DNA of 64,000 nucleotides from Eutreptiella sp. 'Long Island Sound 2002'. Lineage: Eukaryota > Euglenozoa > Euglenophyceae > Eutreptiales > Eutreptiaceae. The notes under the pieces were generated by a model, which searched no databases, was not told the DNA's origin, and saw only the letters and a list, made by a program, of their open reading frames with translations. The stretch covers positions 117,171,429 to 117,235,428 of the forward strand of contig OZ038382.1 in assembly GCA_964036045.1 (NCBI GenBank), in the 5' to 3' direction. Made by a program: the position numbers and the translations under genes. Positions 32,941 through 44,130 of this stretch are shown here, piece by piece (the first letter of the stretch is position 1; each line of letters opens with the position of its first letter).

Positions 32941-34419
32941 CCCCCTCCCTTCCTTTCACGTCGCAGGTGCGGCTCGCGGCCCGTCCACGCGCCGAGAATA
33001 CAACGAAATTACGGGGCCCCCCAACGCCTGTGGGGGTCCCAGGCCTACTCCCTCTCTCCCGCCCCCCCCCCCCCTCCCGCCCCCCTCTGGCAACGCCCCG
33101 TTGCCGCATGGCATCGCGTGCGTCATACTCCTCCCCCTACGCAACCCCTCCCCCTTGCTCGCACCCTGTCCCCCTGCCCCCCCCTGTCCTCTTCACCCCT
33201 TGCACTGGACAGGAACGGGGAGGGCCAACGGCCCCCGGGTGGGGACCCCAGGACCCCGGGTGGGGACCCAAGGACCCTGGGCGGGGACCCTAGAACCCCT
33301 TGCGCTCCTCCGCAGACCAAGAGGGCGGTAGGGCCCGCAGGCGTGCGGTTCGAGCCAACGCCGCCCTCCAACCGACAGCTCTGCCTTAGACCCCCCCCGG
33401 ACCCCCCCTCCTACGAGGGCGGTGCGGCCCGCACGTGCGGTTCGAGCCCGCGCTGCCCTCAGTCGCAATATACAGGGAGTGCAGGCCGCTAGCAGTGCGG
33501 ATGGGCACCGCACTGCCCCGAGCGCCCTCCCCCACAACAGCTGGCGCTATAGGCCTGACGGCGCCTGGCGGGCTGTTGCGCCGGGAGGGGAGGCGACCGG
33601 GCGCTTGGTACCCGCCCCCAACGGGGGTCTGTACCCACGGCAGCGCGCACAGGCACCCATTGGGGGATCACCCCCTCCCCCCCCCACAAGACAGAACTCA
33701 CAGGTGGGGGGGATTAGCACCGGGCAATGGCCTCCCCAAGGCCAAGGGAGGGTGCCGACCGCCAGGCCCACCGTGGCCCCGCCTCCTCCTCTTCATACTC
33801 CTCCCCCTGGCCGTCACGGCCCACAGTTCCCCGCGGCGGGTAGGTTCTTGGGATCGAACGCTAAGAACTTCGGTGACATACACACAGGCTGAGGTTTCGC
33901 ACCCAGCCGATGTCGGGAGCCTCCGCCCCGACGGGGTCCGAGGACACCCCGGCCATCCGAGCCGGGGATAACCCACCGCCAGCGCCCCGACTCCCCTCCC
34001 AAAGCTTTTCGGCCTCAGCTCCCCCTTGACTTCCTCGCCACATCCTCGTAGTAAACGGCTAGGTAGCAGGACACCCCCCACACCACTTCACGGGACGCCC
34101 CCCACACACATCACGCCCCCCCCCCGACCTCCCACGGGGGGCCCAGCTCTGGACCGTTGTCTGTCGAGCGCCCCCCCCACCCCCCTGTGCGCTCCACACC
34201 GCGTGCAACCGACACAGCGCTGCCCGGAACGGCAACCCCCCGCCGCATCCCACACCGGACGTACCGCCCCCCTCACTTCAGCCCCACACCACCGGCCCCA
34301 CCCTCCAGCCCTGCCGACACCGCCGACGCCACGCACCGTTGCCACCACCGCCCGAGGCCATCCCGGTCGCCCCCCTTCCTTCTTTGCGCCACTGCCGGTA
34401 GCACTGTTCGCTCTGCATG
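32941..34419 (+). other. C-rich segment of GC-rich element copy 3
   Basis: About 1.5 kb with C-rich plus strand, opposite to the G-rich bias on both sides. It contains the hairpins at 33311-33510 and a threefold ~20-base repeat (GTGGGGACCC...) at about 33238-33290. No protein gene is supported; long frames are compositional. Confidence 0.5.
33311..33510 (+). repeat. Hairpin series with tRNA-type B-box-like motif
   Basis: Two ~50-base units (33316-33362 and 33416-33461) have GAGGGCGG / CCGCCCTC-type arms around GTGCGGTTCGAGCC, which resembles the RNA polymerase III B box (GGTTCGAnnCC). A third hairpin, GCAGTGCGG-ATGGGCA-CCGCACTGC, lies at about 33494-33520. No full tRNA cloverleaf could be folded by eye and no clear A box was found. 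Confidence 0.4.
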
Positions 34420-35114
34420 CCGGAGAGCCGCGGTCAGCGATGGGGCCCGCACCCCGTGCGGCGGGGACGATTCCCGCCGAGCATCATCCACGGGGGCGAA
34501 TCCTGGTGGAGGCGGGGGGAGCGCCTTGCCCTCCCCTCGCGGCCGAACCGGACCGGGACGGGCCCCGCCGAAGGGATACCGGGGGGGGCGGGCGGGGCTG
34601 TGCACCGGGGCTCTGAGGCCCGGGTCCCGGGAGTTCGCGGGCCGGCGTGGGGGAGACCGGGCGGGCCCTAGGGCTGCGGCTGGGGGGGGGGGGGGGGGGT
34701 GGGAGGGCTCGGCCGGCCCGGGGGCGAACCGGGAGAGGCCTCCGGGGGCTGGGCGAGGCCCCCCGGGGGCGGCCGCTCCCTAGGGGGGGGGGGTGGCTCC
34801 CTGCCCGGGGGACGACGGGGGCCCCTCTTGAGCGGGGAGGGGGGCGGGCGTGTGTCGCCCAGTGTCGGGCCATGTCAATTCATGGCCGCGCGGCATGGTA
34901 CTATATCCCCGACCCTCCGCGCCGGAGTCCATTTTTGGGGGGACGGGGGGGGGCTGGGGGGGGGGGGGGGGGTTGTTGTGTGCCCCCTCCCATGGGGGGG
35001 GGGGGTTTGCCGGTAAGAGCGTTGTCCGGCGTGGCCGAAACAACCCGGCGGCGTCCCCGGGCCCTTGGGCCCCTTCGACGACGAACCTCGGATTCGTCGG
35101 GCGGGAATCCGCGT
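34420..35114 (+). repeat. GC-rich element copy 3, end block and 3' tail
   Basis: It matches 8520-8911 plus 12900-13225 as one continuous piece, showing that in copy 1 the minisatellite array lies within this block. Shared landmarks are ATCATCCACG..GGCGAATCCTGG, CATGGCCGCGCGGCATGG and the terminal AACCTCGGATTCG. It ends in (TATG)n rather than (AGG)n. Confidence 0.88.
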
Positions 35115-35174
35115 TATGTATGTATGTATGTACGTATGTATGTATGTATGTATGTATGTATGTATGTATGTATG
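35115..35174 (+). repeat. (TATG)n microsatellite
   Basis: About 15 units with one TACG variant, directly between the tail of GC-rich element copy 3 and the first coding base of LINE-D. Confidence 0.97.
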
Positions 35175-35890
35175 GCCACCGACATGCGGTTGACCGTGGA
35201 CCCGCTGGACCGGCCTGTGGTGGCAGGGGCCCCGCCCCAATGGCCGCACACATGGGACATGGCAGTCCGGACGATGCGCATGGCACCCAGGGGCCAGAGG
35301 GCGGAGAGGCCGGGTGCAAAACACCGGGTGGCGACGGCCCAGATGGTGCAGGTGCAGCAGCCGGCCGACAACAGCAAGGACTGTGGCGTGTGCGCCCTCA
35401 TGTCCGCCCTGGGTACCCTTCTAAGGGTGCCGAGGCCTGGCAACCTCTTGTCCACGCCGGACAAGCGGTGGGTGGCGGCGGGGGTCCTCAACAGGGACAT
35501 GGGGCCCATCGCGCGTTTGCCGTCCTTGGGAGAGCTGCCCGCTGTGGTGCTGGAGGCCCTGCCGGCGCCCTGCACGCCCTTGGACGTGGCGGACGTCCCG
35601 CACCACGTGGGGTTGCCCGGGGCGCTCATGCAGCATGCCCTGCTGAGTCTGGCGGCGGCGGATGGGGGGATGTCCATGCTGATGACAGTGTCCCTGCAAC
35701 ATGTGAAGGATGCGATGCAGCAGCAGCATATGCATGCCCCCCAGCCGTGGGAGGAGAAGGCCAAGCGGTGGTTGCACGTGGAGGGCGTGCCTCCCACCCA
35801 TACGGTGGGCATGGCGGACAAGGGGAAGCTGGTGGTGTTGGAAGGGGCGGAGTATTGGGTGTGTGTTCGGGTGGAAGCAGGGGTTGGAAT
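35175..35890 (+). pseudogene. LINE-D Ulp1-like (C48) cysteine protease domain, 5'-truncated
   Basis: The frame holds VDPLDRP, resembling the Asp motif of Ulp1-type proteases, and then VQQPADNSKDCGVCAL (about 35350-35397). The Gln, Asn and Asp-Cys-Gly of the family's Q..N..DCG active-site motif are all present with proper spacing. The catalytic His strand would lie upstream and is missing because the element is cut at the microsatellite. Ulp1-family enzymes cleave SUMO or similar conjugates or process polyproteins; its role in a LINE is unknown. The frame continues as a helical region to about 35890, where a frame change occurs. Confidence 0.65.
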
Positions 35891-37227
35891 GGGTCCTCGT
35901 CACCGCGTGCCGGCTCAGGAGGCAGCAGTCCAGGGGCCCGGCCTGCTACAGGGTGTTCAAGGAGTGCCTCCGGTCACTGGGCCCGGTACGCAGGGCGCAC
36001 AGGTGCACGACCGGCGACATCCCACAAGCGGGGGCTGTGTTGGTGGAGGTAACGCGACCACCGAAGGTCCAGGGGCAGGACGTCTGGCCTGTAGCCCCAA
36101 GCAGCATGTGGCAGGCCGAGCATGCAACTGTCATGTGCAAGGCGCTACAGGGTCAGGCGGCGGCCCTCCCCAGGGCACCGGCGGCGCAGTCCTCCAGCAA
36201 CAGGCCAACAGCCTCGCTGGCACTGCTGCACAGTGGGTCGCGGGCGTGGTGCTGGGTCGCAGTGGCGCCGGAGCCCCTCTCCTGGGCACTGCGCCTGTAC
36301 GATCGCGGGGAGGGCACGGTGCTCCCTGTCCGCCCCGCCGACCTGGAGGCCCTGCACCTTGGTGCCCTTAGTGGCGACGGAGGCACGGCGCTGTACCTCC
36401 AAGGGACCGTGGTGGGCTCGGCCGCGATGGGCTTCCGCCGGCAGAGCGGAGGAGACGCCCTCCGCCTCGTTATGGCGCAGAACATGGGGCCGTGCCTCCG
36501 GGCGTTCGCCACGTCCAGTTGGAAGGTCAGGGGCCACCGGGAGAAGTTCGCCAACGCTTGGCGCCGCTGGGTGGAGGAGCAGTTGCCCGTGGGGGGGATG
36601 CTGCACCTCCCGCAGCCGCCAGGCGTGCCGCCGGTTTGGGCTGCGGCTCCCCCGGCCGCCGTGGCAAAGCCGGTTCCGAAGACAGCGCCCAAGCCACCAC
36701 CCAAGAAGAGCCCCTCACATCAGTATGGCAGCTACACCAACATTCGGTACGTGTTGCGGCACTTCGGCGGCGAACTGGCCACGGAGCAGCGTGGGTCGAA
36801 GGTGATCAACGTCTGCCCCTGGTCTCGACTGGATGGAGCTGATCGCTGCTCGTGGAGAGCCGGCAAGCAATGCCGGCCCACCCACCTCCACCACAGGGAC
36901 CTGCTGAACCACCTGCTGCGGGATCATGAGGCTGACTCGGCTCAACGGGACCAAGCGATGGCCATGCTGGCTGATGTTATGCCCGGGGGCCAAGCGGGGC
37001 CTTTCGCATCGGCCCAAGCAAGGTCTAGAACGCTCGCGTTGCCCACAGGGGCCCGTCACACGGGGGGGGCAGGGAGCATCGCAGTCGGCGGCAAAGAGTG
37101 GGGCGGATGGGTCTGCAGCGGCGTCTTCTACGGGGAGCGCGGGGGCAAGTGCGTCGGGCAGTGGAGCCGCGGGATCGGCCGCTACGTCTGTTGGATCGAG
37201 GCCGACAGCGGCCCCATCAGGGTGTGA
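35890..37227 (+). pseudogene. LINE-D middle region with zinc-finger-like motif
   Basis: The frame of 35710-37227 continues the protein (for example YRVFKECLRSLGPVRRAHRC). A Pro/Lys-rich stretch near 36670-36715 (KPVPKTAPKPPPKKSP) precedes a Cys/His cluster, CPW...C...C..THLHHRDLLNHLLRDH (about 36810-36930), which could be a C2H2-type finger. This is a likely ORF1-like or N-terminal nucleic-acid-binding part. No named family is assigned. Confidence 0.5.
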
Positions 37228-37339
37228 CCGGCGGGGGCAGGGGTCATCTCACAAGCCGCCCGCGCCGGGTGCGGGTGGTCCCCCTCCGTCCAATGACCCG
37301 GATCCAGCGGGGGACCCTGATCCGGCGGCGCAGCCGTGA

Positions 37340-38245
37340 AGGGGCCCCGCCTCCGACACCCGGGCGGCGGCGTCCTGGAACGTCCAGGGCTTGATGCGGG
37401 GGGACAGCGTACCAGTAGCCCTGGGTATGCTCGACGGCGAGGTGGTGGCCGCGGGCATTATGAAGGCCGAGGGTGCCATCCTGGGCCTCTTCCAGGAGTC
37501 GGGCCTGCGGGACCCCCAAGGCGTGGTGCACTCGGAGAATCAGCGGCGTCACCATGGGTATCATGTGTTCCCGGGGGTGGATGCCCAGGCGGCGTCGGCG
37601 GCGGCGGTGCGCGGCGGGCTCTTGATTGCCCTTCGAGTGGACGTGTTCCCTACGGAGGAAGTTCGAGACGTCGTGGACATCGTGCCGGGCAAGGCCATGG
37701 CCCTTGATGTGGTCACCGCGGGTGGCACCCTCACGGTCATCAACGTCCACGGCCCAGGCAGTGGCGGCGCCTCCTGGGCGTCTAAGGCGTCCTCTTGGGC
37801 TAACGTGGCCATGTATGCGGCGGCCAAAAGCGCGGGAGGCACGAGGGCCGTGCTCCTCAGAGGGGGCTTCAACATGTGGCTGTAGTCCCCGGGACACCCC
37901 ACCATGAAGAGGTTCCAGGCCCTGTGGGAGCAGTGCGGGTTCCACAGGGCGGGCGCGACAGCGGAGGAGGATAGGCGGCCCTCGAGGGCAGATTATCGAC
38001 TGGACTCCTTCCTGCGCAACTCGCCGCTGGTCCCGTGGGTGGTGCGTGAGCGCCCGCACTTGGTGCCGGGACGGTCTCCTGCGTCGCTGGGGTCTGACCA
38101 TGGCCCCGTGGTCCTCCACATCCCGCTGGCGGTGGCCGGCAAAGAGAGGTTCACCAAGATGGCCTACTCGCACGCCCAAGGCAGGCTGCATGCCATACGC
38201 CCGGACTCCCCGGGGGTTCGTGAGGCGGCGGCGGCAATGCTGTAG
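37340..38245 (+). pseudogene. LINE-D AP-type endonuclease domain
   Basis: The domain opens with SWNVQGLMRGD (about 37373-37405), the same NVQGL start as LINE-A. It has FQESGL (Glu motif), RGGFNMW (equivalent to GDFN, with Gly for Asp, about 37860-37880), RPSRADYRLDSF and SLGSDHGPVV (SDH motif, about 38090-38120). In-frame stops at 37337 (TGA), 37883 (TAG) and 38243 (TAG) interrupt an otherwise continuous frame; each could be a former CGA or CAG. Confidence 0.8.
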
Positions 38246-39790
38246 AGAGCCTGCGGGGATCGGACGCTGCAGGCGTGGCCCTCGTCGGACCAGGACACTG
38301 CCACCATGGGCACGTCGGAGGTGCAAGCAGTCTTCGACCTGCTCTATGCCTTCCGCGATGACGTGTCCAGGGTAACAGGGGTGCGCATGCCGTCAGGCAT
38401 GGACCCGCAAAATCCGTATGGGCAAGCGGAGACGGAGGCGTCTCTGGCCCACGTCCTCTCGGATCAGCAGGCCCTGGCGTGGGGCACCCATGAGCTGTGG
38501 CAAAGGGACGCAGCGACAGCCGGGCTCCACTCCCAAGAAGCGGCTGCCTTGCTGCGGCACCTCCGATGTGTGGACCCCGACTTGTCCCCCGCCACGGTGG
38601 AGGACGTGCACGCTGCTTTGGACCGGCAACTCCACCAGCTCGAGACTCGCGTGGAGGAGCTGCGGGGTGTCCTCAGGAGCAACAGGCGCAGGTCCATAAA
38701 GGACTATTGGCGGGGCAGGGTGCCGGACCTGCAGCTCCGATGGACAGCGATCCGGGGGGCCATCAACCTGGTGAACTATGCCCCGTGAGGCCTGTGGGCC
38801 GTGCGCGTCCGGGAGTCGGAGAAGGTGCTCATGGAGGCTTCGGACGTCATCGGCGAGGTCCAGAGGTACTGGGAGGCGCTGTACGCCAAGAGGCCAGTGA
38901 ACCTACCGGCCTTCGAACGGCTGGTCAGGGCGCACATCCCTCGGGGAGTGCCAGAGGAATGGAGGTCGGTGCAGGACTACACCCTGCAGGATCTCAAGGA
39001 CGCTGTGAAACAGGCCGTGGCGGACGACAAGGCTCCGGGGTCCAACCGAGTCACGGATGCACTCATAGCAGAGCTGCCTGAGCCGGTGCAGTGGCTCCTG
39101 GTGCATGCGTACACGGCCATTCTGCGAGGTGCAGACGTCCCGGAATCCTGGCACAAGGCCATTATCTGGCTGATGCCCCAGGGCACGGCCACAGGCAACC
39201 TGGACGAGTACAGGCCCATAGCGCTGGGGCAGCAAGACATGCGGATGCTCATGACCGCCCTCATGCGGAGGTTCACAGCTGTCCTGGCACGCAAGGGGTT
39301 GGCTGCAGACTGGCAATTCGGAGCCATGCCAGGCTCCACGGCGGCTGCCCCGGTATTCCTAACCCAGCGCAGGCTGCAACGTGAGCGGGAGGAGAATCAC
39401 GTCCTGGCCTTCGACGTTTCAAAGGCATTCGACACGGCGCCGCATGGGGCGCTGGCACTCCTCCTGCGCCACATGGGGGTCCCGGAGGAGCTCATCAGGC
39501 TCTTCCACACCCTCAGCTGCGGGTCTCTGGTGCGCATCGTCACTGCGTATGGCCCCACGCCGAGCATTCGACTCCACAGGGGCCTGAGGCAGGGCAGTGC
39601 GGAGAGTGCCGTGGTCTACCTCCTCCTCTTGGAACCCCTCTTGAGGAGCCTTGGCTGCAAGGCACGGGGAGATGCTCGCCATGCTGTGCCGCCACTGGTG
39701 CAAGCGTACTGTGATGACCTCCTGTTGATAGCGCACTCCTTCCCGCAATCCTGGAGTACGTGGCAGCGATTGCACAGTACCTGGCGGACA
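38246..39790 (+). pseudogene. LINE-D reverse transcriptase domain
   Basis: RT blocks in order are a YRPIALGQQD block (about 39210-39240), motif A FDVSKAFDTAP (about 39412-39444), motif B LRQGSAESAVVY (about 39583-39620) and motif C AYCDDLLLIA (39704-39733) with both Asp. A TGA at 38786 splits the N-terminal extension from the RT. The frame is lost between 39760 and 39805, just after motif C, and the thumb continues in another frame. Confidence 0.88.
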
Positions 39791-41175
39791 CGGGCATGTC
39801 CTTGAATGTCAGCAAGTGCGCCTATGCCAGCACTGCTCGCATCCCTTCGATCATGGTGCGCATAAACCCGGGAAACGCGGCGGCCCCATGGGTGTGCTTG
39901 CACGCCAAGGGCACGGTGCCCTACCCGGGCCTACGCCTTGATCCAAGGGGGATGTTGTCTATGAAGGAGAAACATGTACTCCGGTGTGGAGCTTTGTTGG
40001 GCCGGTGCAAGAACACGCTGCGGCCGGCGTCGATGCCCCATGAGGTGATGGCGGCTGTGGTTGGCGGCATCGTGCGGTACGCGGCGCCGTACCTGTCTGA
40101 CACGGCGGAGGCGGTGGTGAAACTGAATGCTGCCATCAAGGCTGCGGCCTTGCTAATCGAGAAACTGCCCAAGGACCTGTCCAACGTGGCGGTGCGGTCT
40201 GGTCATGGGTTACGACTGGCGGATGTCCAGGTTATCTGCCGCGACTCCGTCGTGGCGACCCTGGATCAGCTCACGCACCACCGGTCGGCGACATTCCGGA
40301 CTGAGCTGCGGGCCATGCTTCGAGACATGCACTTGCGGTACGGTGTGTGCGGGCAGTTCCTGGTGCCCTCCACGTCGTTCGCCACGCACGCTGGAAGTAC
40401 TTGGGTGGGCAGAGTACTCCGGGCGATGGGGACGTTGCGTGTAAGACTCCTCATGCCGTCGTCAGTGTACTCGTGCGTACACGCCCATGTGCCGCAGGTG
40501 CAGTGGGCGGGGCGGTAGTGGGCGTCCCGGTCCTACACCTTCAAGGGTAGGGACATCTGCGTTCTCTCCGGGCCCCGCACGGACGCGGCGGTACAGTCCC
40601 TGACTGATCCTGCAAATGACCTCCTGCATGCGCGGCTCCCCTGTCATGAGCGTGGGCAATGGGCCGTCCAGCTCAGGGAGTGTCATTAGGACCATCTGCA
40701 CCTTCCTCACACGGGAGTGGGGCCCAATCAGCTCGACCACGTGTGGTTCATGGGGCTCCGCAATGTCTTCCGACCGCGGATGCCCGGTCCATTGACTCAC
40801 CGTCTAATACACCCGGTGCACCGTAAAAAGGCCAGCAAACGCAATAGACAGTCCACTGCGGGGCACGTGTATGTGGTGGGCGGGTACAGGGAGGACGGAT
40901 GGGACCCGGAGAACCCGGGGCCGTCCATGCCGTTTGTCCCTCTGGCCACCCTCCTGTTCCTGCTGGGGGACGTCTTTGAAGGTTACCGGCAGCAGGACGA
41001 TCCGGCGTCAGTTCCCCTTGCTCACACCTCATGCCGGAGGCGGCATAGACCCATCGCCCCGGTGGGTTGTGCACGCGCGGCCCGCGTTATCCAGGGCGTG
41101 CGCGGCGGTGCGCGGGTGCAGCGAGTGGGCAATCGTCCTTCTGCTACCAGCTGGCCCCGTCCCGGACGGCGATGA
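39790..41175 (+). pseudogene. LINE-D RT thumb and connection region
   Basis: Continuation in the frame of 39760 (YLADTGMSLNVSKCAYAS is the typical post-YxDD block with Asn and Lys). TAG codons at 40516 and 40687 interrupt the same frame, which otherwise stays open to 41175. After about 41.0 kb the plausible protein moves to the frame of 40871-41287. Confidence 0.65.
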
Positions 41176-42110
41176 GTGCTCAGTCCCGGGGCTGGTTCGG
41201 ATGTCCAACGTGCCGCACAATCCGCATGTCGCCGTCACGTCATTGCGTGATTGCGGGGCAGTGGAACAGGGCTCTGTGGTGGTGTAAGAGCCCTGCTGCT
41301 CCACGACGGTGTGGGGAGCGGAGTATACCACGGCCCTTGACACCATCAAATCTGTCTGCGGACGCGACCTGGCCTGGAGGCCGCATGCGGTGTATCGGCC
41401 GAAAGTGACCTTGTCTCCGGAACTCACGGCCTCTAGTGCGGCGTCCCTGGGAAAAGTCACACAGAGCCCCCATTCCGACGTGGCATGGATGGAACCCCAC
41501 CGGTACTGTTGGGTGCCGGCGGCGGCCAAAGTCACGTCATCTGACGCTTCGCCCCACGGGGACGGAGCCACCAATGTGGCGGTGGCCAGCCATGGGAGCC
41601 CCACGTGGACGGGTGCCATCCGTGGCACGGTCCCGAAGGCGGAGATCATCGGCGGCTGGCATACCTGCTACACACACCCCCATCGGCATGCACGGTGCAT
41701 GTGGTAGATGCCTCCATCATTGGGGCGCACCTGCGCAGGGCGCAGGAGGCCCTATACCGTGGCATCAAAGGGCCGACCTCACATCTGGTCAACCAGCACG
41801 CACTGAGCTGGATAGTGGAGGGGCTGCGGCGGCTACCACGCAGAGTAGGGGGGGCCCACCATTGGGTGGTGCGGCAGAGCTCACATTTGGCGGCAGTCCC
41901 GCTTGAAGAGCCGAACTCTGCCGCAGCCCGTGCAATGGCCCCGCCTGTTCATCTCATCCTGCCCAAGGAGCACGCCGTCCTCTTGGTGCCCGGAGACGAT
42001 GGGGAGCTCGAGCCGCATGTACCCTCCATGCAAGCCCTTCAGCTCGTCAGGGAGAAGAGTGGCGCTCGCTGGCGGCGCGCACCAGGGCCCATACGCCGCT
42101 AGCTAGCGCC
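41000..42110 (+). pseudogene. LINE-D RNase H domain
   Basis: The first motif, SSDASPHGDGATNVAV, carries the first Asp (about 41538-41585) and the second is VPKAEIIGGW with the Glu (about 41632-41660). A frame change follows, and the third motif, VVDASIIGAHL, lies at about 41701-41733. A final block, HHWVVRQSSH...PNSAAARA, gives a possible His and the C-terminal helix, with Asn/Ser where Asp is usual. A TAA at 41285 interrupts the segment before the domain. Confidence 0.65.
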
Positions 42111-42119
42111 TGTGAGGCG

Positions 42120-42660
42120 TTGCCCCTGGGAGCGGTACACCACGGCCCCACGCAGAGGAATATGCTGCGGGCACGTGACGGCCGCTTGTCCACCATGCAA
42201 GTCATGCGATGGTGGAGGCAGAAGCTCACACGTGTGGCGATACCGGCCCACCCCTGTATCTTCTGTGGGGGGCCGGAGGAGGACATTGGCCACATGCGCT
42301 TGCTATGTGCGCGGGATGAGGAGGTGGCACGGCTCATGTGCAGGCGGGTGGAGGAGTTCACCACGGAACTTCCCCTGACGGACAGGGCGGTGGAGTTCTT
42401 GGCGTGGAGGGAGCACGGCCGCAGGTGGACGGAATCCCTGATGACGGGTGTCGTCCTTGGGGACCTGAAGCGGCTATTCGCGGCAGTGCGGGCGGCGTCG
42501 TCCCAGGACCCTGCGAATGCCGGGCTCTTTGTGGAGGACATGATCCACGTTGGGGAAGATGTGTATGCCCGCAGGAACCATCAGCTCACCCAGATCCTGC
42601 AACTACCCATGCAAGATCGAAGGAGGGCCGTATACGCTTTTGCGAGGAGACACACCCTTA
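42120..42660 (+). pseudogene. LINE-D CCHC finger region
   Basis: The finger is CIFCGGPEEDIGHMRLLC at 42255-42308 (CxxC-x8-H-x4-C), placed after RNase H as in LINE-A and LINE-C. The downstream sequence is helical and rich in Arg and Ala. The frame is left near 42.67 kb. Confidence 0.8.
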
Positions 42661-42679
42661 TGTCCGCCGGCAGGGAGGG

Positions 42680-44130
42680 TCCGACGGCATCCGCCGTGGA
42701 ACCCGTTCGACGGCCTCCCCGACGACGTGCAGGCGACCTTTCAGAGGGCGCCGCTGCACGCGTTGTTGGTGCCCTGGTCGTACATCGCGCACGAGGAGGC
42801 CATGTCCTCGTTCCCCCACTGGATGGCAGCGGTGGCGCAAGCCCCCAGCCAGTGGATCGAGTCCTGGGTGACTCGGGACTACCCTGCGTTCCGGGAGCGG
42901 TCCCGCATGGTATCGGCGCAGTCCTGGGCCACGGCGCATGGTACCATGGTGCGGGGCCCTGACGGCCAGAGTGATCCCTGGCTGTATGTAGACCATCCGG
43001 CTGTGGGGAACATCATGGGCTGGCCTCGCGAGGTGCTGCCGGTCTTTCAACAACCTCTGTGCAGCCTCCCGGTTCTTGCGGTGGTTGTCGTGCTCGACGT
43101 GGGGGCATTGTGGTTGTATGACCGACAACTGCGACGGATCACTCCGGCAGTGTCGGAGCGGCGGTCCATGGCCGTGCTAGTGGGTTCCAAGCAGCTTGCA
43201 CGGATACAGGGAGACGACGCACAGGGCCGGGTCACAGAGGCCATGTTCTCTCTGCCTGAGGGAGATGACAACGTGGCTGCCGATGCCAGTCACACCCTCG
43301 ATACCTTGGGCCTGGCAGCGGTCGTCGAGGCTCGGTCGGGAGGACAACGCTTGGTTCTCGCATCCGCTAGGGGCCCGAGGCTGGACGGGGTTGATGTCAT
43401 CGGGGAGATTGTACAGGACTGTGGCTGGGAGCTCCTGACGCATGGCGCACGCAGCCACAAGGTGGCGCGGTGGCCCCGGCTGCTTGAGAGCCTACCGGTG
43501 ATGTCCAACGGACAACCGATACTCCGCCCGGTGTCCACGTGGGAAGAAGCGAGACGCAGCCTGCTCAGTTGTGCCACTGCACGAACGCGGACGGGTGCTT
43601 TGCTCTATCTCCAAGAGGCGTGCTGTGATGTGTGGCAGGACCTGTGGTCGCAGTGCTGTGGTGGCGGCTGTGTCCCGTTGCGGTCGGTGCTCCCGCTGCA
43701 ATGCCACGGGTGCAGAGGGACGGCGCCGGTTGGGGTACAACAGTGTGCCTCCGCCCCACTCTGCGGGTCGTGACGGGAGCGTGCCGGTAAGGGGTGGCCT
43801 AAAGCGAGGTGGGTGCTACGGCACTCTGGGCAGATGTCGTCAAGTGCCTGGAAGGCAATCCAGGGTGTCCTAAGGAGCGTTTGGGTGAAGGGGTGAGATG
43901 CCCCGGTGCGCCGACGGCGGCCCTGCCCCTACTGCTGTGGTGGGCGGCTCTGGATGGTGACTCGCGGGTTCTTTGGTTGTGGCATCACGGAGGACGTGGT
44001 GAGGACGCAGTGGGGGCCGGGGGTAATGCAGCTCGACAGGGTGTGGGAATTGTGGGTGTGCTTGCCACCGTCCCTATGCTGGACGCAGCGGCGGAGGTGG
44101 CACCTAGGAAGCAGTGTCCTCATGGCCTGA
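42680..44130 (+). pseudogene. LINE-D C-terminal extension
   Basis: A long extension beyond the CCHC finger, open in one frame from about 42680 to 44130 apart from TGA at 43771 and 43894. Both TGAs could be former CGA. Near the end lies RRRRPCPYCCGG with a CxxC pair. No family is recognised in the main part (for example DVGALWLYDRQLRRI). Such a large C-terminal extension is unusual for a LINE and could be an acquired domain. Confidence 0.5.

Noticed and set aside
33311-33461. A tRNA gene
   Set aside because: Only a B-box-like GGTTCGAGCC core is present; no acceptor stem, anticodon arm or A box could be laid out.
35175-44130. Viral or LTR-retroelement polyprotein
   Set aside because: The AP-type endonuclease upstream of the RT, the RT-RNase H-CCHC order and the absence of long terminal repeats, integrase or aspartic protease point to a non-LTR retrotransposon.
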